This document shows positions 1 to 6,048 of a stretch of 14,399 nucleotides of DNA, one piece after another. The first letter of the stretch is position 1; each line of letters starts with the position of its first letter. The notes under the pieces were generated by a model that was given only the letters and a program-made list of their open reading frames with translations, ran no database searches and had not been told where the DNA came from. Source of the stretch: an uncultured Gemmatimonadota bacterium (GTDB lineage: Bacteria > Gemmatimonadota > Gemmatimonadetes > Gemmatimonadales > Gemmatimonadaceae); assembly GCA_946480295.1 (NCBI GenBank), contig CAMLIT010000109.1, positions 1 through 14,399 of the forward strand. Direction: 5' to 3'. The translations under genes and the position numbers were made by a program.

Positions 1-1062
1 GCGGCGATCAACCGCCGCTTCGGCCGGCGCGCGCTGTTCGTGGACGGGGAGCGGCCGTACGACCCCGGCGTCTTCTACTGCAAGGACGCGTTCGAGGGGC
101 TGGAGACGATGGACACGCTCCAGGACCCGGAGCGGCGCGCCGCCTTCACGGCGCGGCAGGTCGAGGACGCGCGGAAGGACGTGTTCCTCCACACCACCGT
201 CGGCAAGGACGTCGCGGTGGGCGACCAGGCCGGCGCGCGCAGCGACGTGTCGCAGGACCACGCCGTGCCCACGCCCCCCGCCTTCGGCACGCGCGTGCTG
301 GAGCAGATCCCGCTCGACGAGGTGTTCGAGGTGCTCGACCTCGACGAGCTGTATCGGCTGCAGTGGGGCGCGCGCGGCTCCGGGGCGCAGTTCGACGCGC
401 TCGTCAGGCAGGAGTTCGAGCCCACCCGCCTGCGCCTCGAGGCGGAGGCGAAACGCGAGGGGTGGCTCGCCCCACGCGCCGTCTACGGCTTCTTCCCCGC
501 GCAGTCGCAGGGGAACGATCTCGTCGTCTACGACCCCGAGGCGTACACCCGCGACGGCACGACGACGGAGCTCGCGCGCTTCCACTTCCCCCGCCAGGAG
601 GGGCGCGAGCGGCTCTGCATCGCCGACTACTTCCGCTCGACGGAGAGCGGCGACGTGGACGTCGTCGCCTTCCAGGTGGTGACGGTCGGCGAGAAGGCGC
701 AGCGGAAGTTCGACGAGCTGCAGGCGGCGGGCGAGTACGCCGAAGCACTGTACGTGCACGGCATCTCCGTGGAGGCCGCGGAGGCGACGGCGGAGTGGCT
801 GCACCGGCGGATCCGCCAGGAGCTCGGGATCCCGGGCGGCCGCGGGAAGCGCTACTCGTGGGGATACGGCGCGTGCCCCGAGCTGGAGGATCACGCGACG
901 CTCTTCTCGATCCTCCCCGCGGCGGAGGCGCTCGGCATGGAGCTGACGAGCGCGTACCAGCTCGTGCCCGAGCAGAGCACGGCGGCGATCATCGTGCACC
1001 ACCCGCAGGCCAGGTACTACGCGGTCCGCGGCCCAGCGGCCGACCGCATGGCGCTGGTATGA
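1..1062 (+). CDS. metH: Methionine synthase, cobalamin-dependent (3' part, start outside window)
   Basis: This is the C-terminal 353 residues of B12-dependent methionine synthase, which transfers the methyl group of methyl-tetrahydrofolate to homocysteine in the cytoplasm. The reading frame is open from base 1, so the true start lies upstream and the GTG at 40 is internal. The first ~45 residues (with KDAFEGLETMD) match the end of the cobalamin-binding domain. From about residue 100 to the end is the AdoMet-binding reactivation domain, which rescues oxidised cob(II)alamin by reductive methylation. Visible hallmarks are QWGARG, GFFPAQSQGNDL and the R284-Y-S-W-G-Y-G-A-C-P segment, matching the RxxxGYxACP motif that contacts AdoMet, and the terminal YYAVRG. 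The TGA overlaps the next start as ATGA, so the two genes are probably translationally coupled. Whether the missing part carries its own homocysteine-binding domain cannot be seen. Confidence 0.95.
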   Translation, partial: AAINRRFGRRALFVDGERPYDPGVFYCKDAFEGLETMDTLQDPERRAAFTARQVEDARKDVFLHTTVGKDVAVGDQAGARSDVSQDHAVPTPPAFGTRVLEQIPLDEVFEVLDLDELYRLQWGARGSGAQFDALVRQEFEPTRLRLEAEAKREGWLAPRAVYGFFPAQSQGNDLVVYDPEAYTRDGTTTELARFHFPRQEGRERLCIADYFRSTESGDVDVVAFQVVTVGEKAQRKFDELQAAGEYAEALYVHGISVEAAEATAEWLHRRIRQELGIPGGRGKRYSWGYGACPELEDHATLFSILPAAEALGMELTSAYQLVPEQSTAAIIVHHPQARYYAVRGPAADRMALV

Positions 1063-3071
1063 CCGACCCGCGGACGGAACCGCGTCCCGGGGTCCGGCAG
1101 CTCCTCGATCCCGACCGCATCGTCGTCTTCGACGGGGCGATGGGCACCATGCTGTACAACCGCGGCGTGTTCATCAACCAGTGCTACGACGAGCTGAACG
1201 TCCGCAGCCCGGAGCTCGTGCTCGCCGTGCACCGCGAGTACGTGAAGGCGGGGGTGGACGTGATCGAGACGAACACCTTCGGCGCGAACCGGCTGAAGCT
1301 CGCGCAGTACGGGCTGGAGGACCGGGTGGCGGAGCTCAACGAGGCCGCGGCGCGCCTGGCGCGCGAGGCCGCCGGCGAGCGGGTGCTCGTCGCCGGCTCC
1401 GTCGGGCCGCTGGGGGTGCGGCTCGAGCCGTACGGGCCGACGAGCCACGCCGAGGCGCGCGCCGTCTTCCGCGAGCAGCTCGAGAGCCTGCACGCGGCCG
1501 GCGTGGACTGCTTCATCTTCGAGACCTTCGCCGACCTCGCCGAGATCGCCGAGGCGGTCCGCGCCGCGCGCGAGGTCGCGCCGGCGGTGCCGGTGATCGC
1601 GCAGATGACGATCGGCGTGGACGGGCTCACACCGTACGGCGCGACGCCGGCGGACGTGGCGCGCACGCTCGACGAGATCGGGGCGGACGTCATCGGCCTG
1701 AACTGCTCCGTCGGGCCGCAGGCGATCCTCGAGGCGATCGAGAAGATGGCGCCGGCGACGCGGCGCAAGCTGAGCGCGCAGCCTAACGCGGGGATGCCGC
1801 GCGACGTCGGCGGCCGCAGCATGTACATGGCGAGCGCGGAGTACATGGCCAGCTACGCCCGCCACCTCATCCAGGCCGGGGCCAAGGTCGTCGGCGGCTG
1901 CTGCGGCACCACCCCGGAGCACCTGGCGGCGATGGTCGAGGGAGTGCGGCCGTTGCAGCCGCGGATGGCGGGGGGCGCGCGGGACGCGGGACGCGGGACG
2001 CGTGGTGGCGCGACGGCGTTCGACGGGACACCCGGGCGTGAGCCGGCACGCGATCTCGACCGGTCGGACGCGGCCCGCGTCGCGCGTCCCGCGGAGAGCG
2101 GACCGCGGAACGCGGACGGCATCTCCCCCGTCCCCTTCCCCGAGCGCTCCCGCCTCGCCGCGAAGCTCGCGGCCGGCGCGTTCGTCACCTCCGTCGAGAT
2201 CGTGCCCCCGCGCGGCGTGGACGCGTCGCGCATGCTCGCCGACGTGCGGCGGCTCAGGGTCGCCGGCGTCGACGCGGTCAACGTCCCCGACGGTCCACGC
2301 GCGCAGAGCCGGATGGGCGCGCTGATGACCAGCATCCTCATCGAGCAGCAGGTCGGGATCGAGACGGTCACCCACTACGCCTGCCGCGACCGCAACCTGC
2401 TCGGCATGCTCAGCGACCTGCTCGGCGCCTCCGCCGTCGGGCTGCGCAACTTCCTCTTCATCACCGGTGACCCGCCGAAGATGGGGCCGTACCCCAACGC
2501 CACCGCGGTGTTCGACATCGACTCGATCGGGCTCACGAACCTCGTGCGCAACCTGAACCACGGCCTCGATCCGGGCGGCAACACCATCGGCGCGCCGACG
2601 CAGTTCGCCGTCGGCGTCGGCGTCAATCCCGCGCCGATCGACCTCGAGCAGGAGATCCGCCGGTTCGAGTGGAAGGTGGACGCGGGCGCCGAGTTCTGCA
2701 TAACGCAGCCGGTGTTCGACGCCGAGCAGCTCGAGCGCTTCCTCGAGCGGATCGCGCACGTGCGCATCCCGGTCATTGCCGGCATCTGGCCGCTCGTCTC
2801 CGCCCGCAACGCCGAGTTCCTCGCCAACGAGGTTCCCGGCGTGTCGGTGCCCGCCCCCGTGCTCGGCCGCATGCGCGCCGCGAACGAGCGCTCGCGGGAG
2901 CACGCCGTCGCCGAGGGGATCGCCATCGCGCGCGAGATGCTGCAGCGCGTGCGCGGGCTCGTACAGGGCGTGCAGGTCTCGGCCCCGTTCGGCAAAGTCG
3001 AACTGGCGCTGCAGGTCTTCGCCGATACATTGGACGGAGAACCCACGGGCGAGGCTCTCACGCCGACCTGA
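1059..3071 (+). CDS. Bifunctional homocysteine S-methyltransferase / 5,10-methylenetetrahydrofolate reductase
   Basis: A 670-residue fusion of the type typified by Bacillus YitJ. The N-terminal half (about 1-302) is a homocysteine S-methyltransferase with D25-GAMGT near the start and the zinc ligands expected for the family: C216 in GLNCSVGP and C281-C282 in GGCCGTTPEH. The C-terminal half (about 363-670) is a FAD-dependent MTHFR that reduces methylene-THF to methyl-THF, with SVEIVPPRG carrying the likely catalytic Glu (E380) and NVPDGPR. ATG 1059 is chosen because it overlaps the metH stop (ATGA) and sits 24 residues before DGAMGT. No clear Shine-Dalgarno is visible, consistent with coupling. 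Odd feature: residues 303-362 form a long Gly/Arg/Ala/Asp-rich linker, much of it encoded by a 7-bp tandem repeat and its inverted copy. Both catalytic domains look intact, so the protein is probably functional. Confidence 0.93.
   Translation: MTDPRTEPRPGVRQLLDPDRIVVFDGAMGTMLYNRGVFINQCYDELNVRSPELVLAVHREYVKAGVDVIETNTFGANRLKLAQYGLEDRVAELNEAAARLAREAAGERVLVAGSVGPLGVRLEPYGPTSHAEARAVFREQLESLHAAGVDCFIFETFADLAEIAEAVRAAREVAPAVPVIAQMTIGVDGLTPYGATPADVARTLDEIGADVIGLNCSVGPQAILEAIEKMAPATRRKLSAQPNAGMPRDVGGRSMYMASAEYMASYARHLIQAGAKVVGGCCGTTPEHLAAMVEGVRPLQPRMAGGARDAGRGTRGGATAFDGTPGREPARDLDRSDAARVARPAESGPRNADGISPVPFPERSRLAAKLAAGAFVTSVEIVPPRGVDASRMLADVRRLRVAGVDAVNVPDGPRAQSRMGALMTSILIEQQVGIETVTHYACRDRNLLGMLSDLLGASAVGLRNFLFITGDPPKMGPYPNATAVFDIDSIGLTNLVRNLNHGLDPGGNTIGAPTQFAVGVGVNPAPIDLEQEIRRFEWKVDAGAEFCITQPVFDAEQLERFLERIAHVRIPVIAGIWPLVSARNAEFLANEVPGVSVPAPVLGRMRAANERSREHAVAEGIAIAREMLQRVRGLVQGVQVSAPFGKVELALQVFADTLDGEPTGEALTPT
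1978..2093. repeat. Heptamer-armed inverted repeat inside the fusion-gene linker
   Basis: The left arm (1978-2003) contains three exact tandem copies of GGGACGC at 1981-2001. The right arm (2068-2093) is its reverse complement with 24 of 26 positions matching and contains GCGTCCC at 2084-2090. The arms flank a 64-nt centre. The whole segment is read in frame as part of the 60-residue interdomain linker of the methyltransferase/MTHFR protein. GGGACGC differs by one base from the reverse complement of the intergenic TCGTCCC repeats found elsewhere in this window. I infer an in-frame acquisition of a dispersed repeat element; expansion of a native linker is the alternative. Confidence 0.8.
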
Positions 3072-3117
3072 TCGAGAAGCATCGCCCGCACGGTTGTACC
3101 CGCCCACGGTGCCTGCG

Positions 3118-3582
3118 ATGCCGCGACCCACCAGCACGCGTGCGGAGCAGCAGTTCAGTCCGCCCGCCCCTGATCGAAGCGCCAGTCCCGCCATGGTCGC
3201 CATCGGCGACGCCACCGTCCAGGTGGAACGGCAGGACGCGGGCGAGCTGCTGCTCACCTTGTCGTTTGGCGAGGACACGCGGCGGCTCCGCGTCGCCGCG
3301 TCCACCGTGACGCACTGGTGCGCCGACGCGGCGCTCCTCCTCGGCGCCTCGCTGACGGTCGGCGGCCGCGACGAGGCCGAGCTCCGCACGCCGATGCTCG
3401 TCGCCCTCGACGAGCAGTGCATCGCGATGAGCCGCCGCATCACCGCGAGCAGCTCGGTCGTCGCGCTCATCGTGTCGAGGTCGCCCGAGCAGATCGAGGG
3501 CGAGGGGACCCGCGGCTCCGCGCCGGACTCGCCGAGCGCCGCGCACGCGCTCATCGCCGCGCTCCGGGACGCCGCGCGGTAG
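3118..3582 (+). CDS. Hypothetical protein, unrecognised family
   Basis: I do not recognise this 154-residue protein. The N-terminal ~25 residues are rich in Pro, Ser, Thr and Arg and may be non-native: an internal in-frame ATG at 3193 would give a 129-residue product starting MVAIGDATVQVE, and neither start has a convincing Shine-Dalgarno. The body reads as a compact soluble domain: a beta-rich stretch (ATVQVERQDAGELLLTLSFG) followed by Ala/Leu-rich segments likely to be helical (around HWCADAALLLGASL and QCIAMSRRITASSS). The C-terminus is Pro/Ser/Ala-rich. No signal peptide or membrane segment is visible. Codon usage is strongly GC3-biased like its neighbours, which supports a real gene. It lies 46 bp after the methyltransferase/MTHFR gene on the same strand and may be co-transcribed. 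No function is proposed. Confidence 0.6.
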   Translation: MPRPTSTRAEQQFSPPAPDRSASPAMVAIGDATVQVERQDAGELLLTLSFGEDTRRLRVAASTVTHWCADAALLLGASLTVGGRDEAELRTPMLVALDEQCIAMSRRITASSSVVALIVSRSPEQIEGEGTRGSAPDSPSAAHALIAALRDAAR

Positions 3583-3679
3583 CGCGCCGTTCGGCTCCCT
3601 TCCGCGAGGTCGCCGTGCCCGAAGACCGGGCGCGCCACATCGCCGGCGTCCGCGGGCGGCACTTCCGGCCGGCTCGGCC

Positions 3680-3707
3680 TGTACCCGGCCCCCGGTTCCC
3701 TGTAACC
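3680..3707. repeat. Degenerate heptamer run (consensus about TGTACCC)
   Basis: Four consecutive 7-bp units, TGTACCC, GGCCCCC, GGTTCCC and TGTAACC, sit in register in the gap before the acyl-CoA dehydrogenase gene. They end in CCC or ACC and look like an eroded heptamer array. A separate 10-bp direct repeat, CGAGCGAACG twice, follows at 3721-3740. The rest of the 191-bp gap holds no recognisable promoter or terminator. Confidence 0.4.
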
Positions 3708-3773
3708 TGCAAGGGTCGCTCGAGCGAACGCGAGCGAACGGAAGGACACGACGCCAGACCAGCCACAGGCCCA

Positions 3774-4916
3774 ATGTCAGCCCTGACCTGCCTTTCCGAC
3801 GACGAGACGCTCTTCCGCGACAGCGTCGCCGGCTTCGCCGAGGAAGAGGTGCGCCCGCGCGTCCAGCAGATGGAGCGCGAGGGCAGGATCGACCCGGCGC
3901 TCCGACGGAAGTTCTTCGAGATGGGACTCATGGGGATCGAGGTGCCGGAGCAGTACGGCGGCGCCGACGGCACCCTGATGATGGTGACGCTCGCCGTCGA
4001 GGAGGTCAGCAAGATCGACCCCGCGGCGGCGATCCTCATGGACGTGCAGAACACGCTCGTGAACTACCCGATCCGCACGTACGGCAGCGATCACGTCAAG
4101 TCCACGTACCTGCCGCAGCTCGTCTCGGGTAAGGTCGGCGCCTACGCGCTCTCCGAGCCCTCGTCAGGCTCGGACGCGTTCGGGATGCAGTCGCGCGCCG
4201 AGCGGAAGGGCGACCGATGGATCCTCACCGGCCGGAAGATGTGGATCACCAACGGCGCGGAGGCGGAGATCTTCGTCATCTTCGCGAACGCGAACCCGGC
4301 CGCGGGCTACAAGGGGATCACGGCGTTCGTCGTCGAGCGCGACTTTCCGGGCTTCGGCGTCGGCAGGAAGGAGGACAAGCTCGGCATCCGCGCGTCGAGC
4401 ACGACGGAGCTGATCCTCGACGGCGTCGAGGTGCCGGACGAGAACGTGCTCGGCCCGGTGGGCCAGGGGTACAGGATCGCCATCGACACGCTGAACGGCG
4501 GCCGCGTGGGCATCGGGGCGCAGATGATCGGCGTGGCGCAGGGCGCCCTCCGCGCCGCGACCGAGTACACGAAGGAGCGGCGACAGTTCGGGAAGGCGAT
4601 CGCGGACTTCCAGGCAGTGCAGTTCCAGCTCGCCCAGGCGCGCACGGAGACCGAGGCGGCCCGCCTGATGGTGTACAACGCCGCGCGGCTGCGCGACGCG
4701 GGGCAGGACATCGTGATGGAGGGCGCGATGGCCAAGCTGTTCTCGTCGCAGGTCGCCGAGCGAGTGACGTCCACCTGCCTCGAGCTGTTCGGCGGCTACG
4801 GCTACACGAAGGACTATCCCGCCGAGAAGTTCTACCGCGACGCGAAGATCGGCACGATCTACGAGGGCACGAGCAACATGCAGCTGCAGACGATCGCGAA
4901 GCAGATGCTGAAGTAG
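3774..4916 (+). CDS. Acyl-CoA dehydrogenase, short/branched-chain type
   Basis: A 380-residue FAD flavoprotein that introduces an alpha-beta double bond into acyl-CoA thioesters, passing electrons to electron-transfer flavoprotein, in fatty acid or branched-chain amino acid catabolism. The length is normal for the family. Visible landmarks are LSEPSSGSD (126-134, family signature, substrate/FAD contact), KMWITNG, the RQFG motif, GGYGYTKDYP (340-349) and IYEGTSNMQ, whose E364 is at the position of the catalytic base in short- and medium-chain enzymes. From memory it reads closest to the short/branched-chain (2-methylbutyryl/isobutyryl) group, for example RASST and NAARL; exact substrate is inference. 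ATG 3774 fits the usual start about ten residues before the first helix; no strong Shine-Dalgarno precedes it. It appears to be a stand-alone unit between two repeat-bearing gaps; the ETF genes are not in view. Confidence 0.93.
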   Translation: MSALTCLSDDETLFRDSVAGFAEEEVRPRVQQMEREGRIDPALRRKFFEMGLMGIEVPEQYGGADGTLMMVTLAVEEVSKIDPAAAILMDVQNTLVNYPIRTYGSDHVKSTYLPQLVSGKVGAYALSEPSSGSDAFGMQSRAERKGDRWILTGRKMWITNGAEAEIFVIFANANPAAGYKGITAFVVERDFPGFGVGRKEDKLGIRASSTTELILDGVEVPDENVLGPVGQGYRIAIDTLNGGRVGIGAQMIGVAQGALRAATEYTKERRQFGKAIADFQAVQFQLAQARTETEAARLMVYNAARLRDAGQDIVMEGAMAKLFSSQVAERVTSTCLELFGGYGYTKDYPAEKFYRDAKIGTIYEGTSNMQLQTIAKQMLK

Positions 4917-5012
4917 AGCAGTGACGACAGTGAGATAGTGGACTGGAAGCGAGCGGGGACGTGAAAGGAACGGGTCGTGCAGCACGAACCGCCGCCGCCT
5001 TCACTCCACCAC

Positions 5013-5068
5013 TCGCCCCTCGTCCCTCGTCCCCTGCTCGTCCCTCGTCCCTCATCCCTCGTCCCTCG
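5013..5068. repeat. TCGTCCC heptamer array abutting a start codon
   Basis: Seven units of a 7-bp repeat: TCGCCCC (5013), TCGTCCC (5020), TCGTCCC (5027), a 4-bp interruption, TCGTCCC (5038), TCGTCCC (5045), TCATCCC (5052) and TCGTCCC (5059), then a partial TCG running directly into the ATG of the oxidoreductase gene at 5069. The array fills the place where the ribosome binding site and possibly part of the promoter would lie. The rest of the 152-bp gap (4917-5012) shows only weak AGTGA-type repetition near 4920-4945 and no terminator. Confidence 0.9.
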
Positions 5069-6037
5069 ATGCTCGCCATCCGCGTCCACGATCCCGGTGG
5101 TCCCGACGTCCTCCGGCTGGAGGAGGTCCCCGACCCGCAGCCCGGCGACGGGGAACTGCTGATCGACGTCGCGGCCGTCGGCGTCAACTTCATCGAGATC
5201 TACCAGCGCGAGGGGCGCTACCCGATGCAGCGGCCGTTCACGCCCGGGGCGGAGGCGGCGGGGATGGTGCGCGCCGTCGGACGCGGCGTGACGGGGTTCG
5301 ACGTCGGCGATCGCGTCGTGTCGCAGAGCGTGCGGGGCGCGTACGCCCAGCGGGCGACCCTGCCCGCCGCGCGCGCCGTGCGCATCCCCTCGGGGGTGGA
5401 CACGAGGACGGCGGCCGCGGTGTTCCTCCAGGGAATGACCGCGCACTACCTGGCGACGAGCACCTTCCCGCTCTCCCCCGGCGACACGTGCCTGGTGCAC
5501 GCCGCGGCCGGCGGCGTCGGGCTGCTCCTCTGCCAGGTCGCGTCGAAGCGCGGCGCCCACGTCATCGGCACGGCGTCGTCGCCGGAGAAGCTCGCGCTCG
5601 CGCGCGAGGCCGGCGCCCGCGACGGCATCGACTACACCACGCACGACTTCCTGGCGGAGGTGAAGCGCATCACCGAGGGCCACGGCGTCGACGTCGTCTA
5701 CGATTCCGTCGGCAAGGACACCTTCGACCGGTCGCTCGACTGCCTGCGCCCGCGCGGGATGCTCGTGCTCTTCGGGCAGTCCAGCGGCCCCGTGCCCCCC
5801 TTCGATCCGCAGCTCCTCAATCGCAAGGGATCGCTCTTCCTCACGCGGCCGACGCTCGCCGACTACGTCGCCACGCGCGCCGAGCTCGAGGACCGGGCCG
5901 GCGCGCTGTTCGAGTGGATCCGCCGCGGCGAGCTGCACGTGCGCATCGGCGCCGAGTTCCCGCTGGCGAAGGCGGCCGACGCGCAGCGCGCGCTGGCGTC
6001 GCGCCACACGACCGGCAAGGTCCTCCTCATCCCCTGA
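5069..6037 (+). CDS. qor: NADPH:quinone oxidoreductase (zeta-crystallin/QOR family, MDR superfamily)
   Basis: A 322-residue zinc-free medium-chain dehydrogenase/reductase expected to reduce quinones with NADPH. It follows E. coli Qor closely in recalled pattern: GGPDVL at the start, GVNFIEIYQREGRYP, GAEAAGMV, the nucleotide-binding HAAAGGVG (AAAGGVG at 145-151), VYDSVGKDTFDRSLDCL, LNRKGSLFLTRP and the terminal LLIP. No structural zinc cysteine cluster is seen, as expected for the QOR branch. ATG 5069 is chosen because the conserved N-terminus begins there; the frame is open back to a GTG at 4961, but that extension only translates repeat DNA. No Shine-Dalgarno is present: the start is the end of a heptamer array. 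The next gene starts 11 bp downstream, so this is probably the first gene of a three-gene unit whose other members handle alpha-glucans. Confidence 0.93.
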   Translation: MLAIRVHDPGGPDVLRLEEVPDPQPGDGELLIDVAAVGVNFIEIYQREGRYPMQRPFTPGAEAAGMVRAVGRGVTGFDVGDRVVSQSVRGAYAQRATLPAARAVRIPSGVDTRTAAAVFLQGMTAHYLATSTFPLSPGDTCLVHAAAGGVGLLLCQVASKRGAHVIGTASSPEKLALAREAGARDGIDYTTHDFLAEVKRITEGHGVDVVYDSVGKDTFDRSLDCLRPRGMLVLFGQSSGPVPPFDPQLLNRKGSLFLTRPTLADYVATRAELEDRAGALFEWIRRGELHVRIGAEFPLAKAADAQRALASRHTTGKVLLIP

Positions 6038-6048
6038 TCGCCGACTCG

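Noticed and set aside
40..42. GTG as the start of the first gene
   Set aside because: The frame is open and family-like from base 1, so the gene enters from outside the window.
1965..2144. Frameshift or assembly error between the two enzyme domains
   Set aside because: Both domains are in the same frame and the linker is open throughout, explained by an in-frame repeat element.
1017..3749. A 910-residue open frame on the minus strand opposite the methyltransferase/MTHFR gene
   Set aside because: It is antisense to a clear conserved gene, is rich in Arg/Ala/Gly/Asp low-complexity sequence and shows no domain. Long antisense frames are expected with such GC3 bias.
4961..5068. N-terminal extension of the quinone oxidoreductase from GTG 4961
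   Set aside because: It would translate the heptamer repeats into Pro/Ser/Arg sequence absent from the family; the conserved N-terminus starts at ATG 5069.
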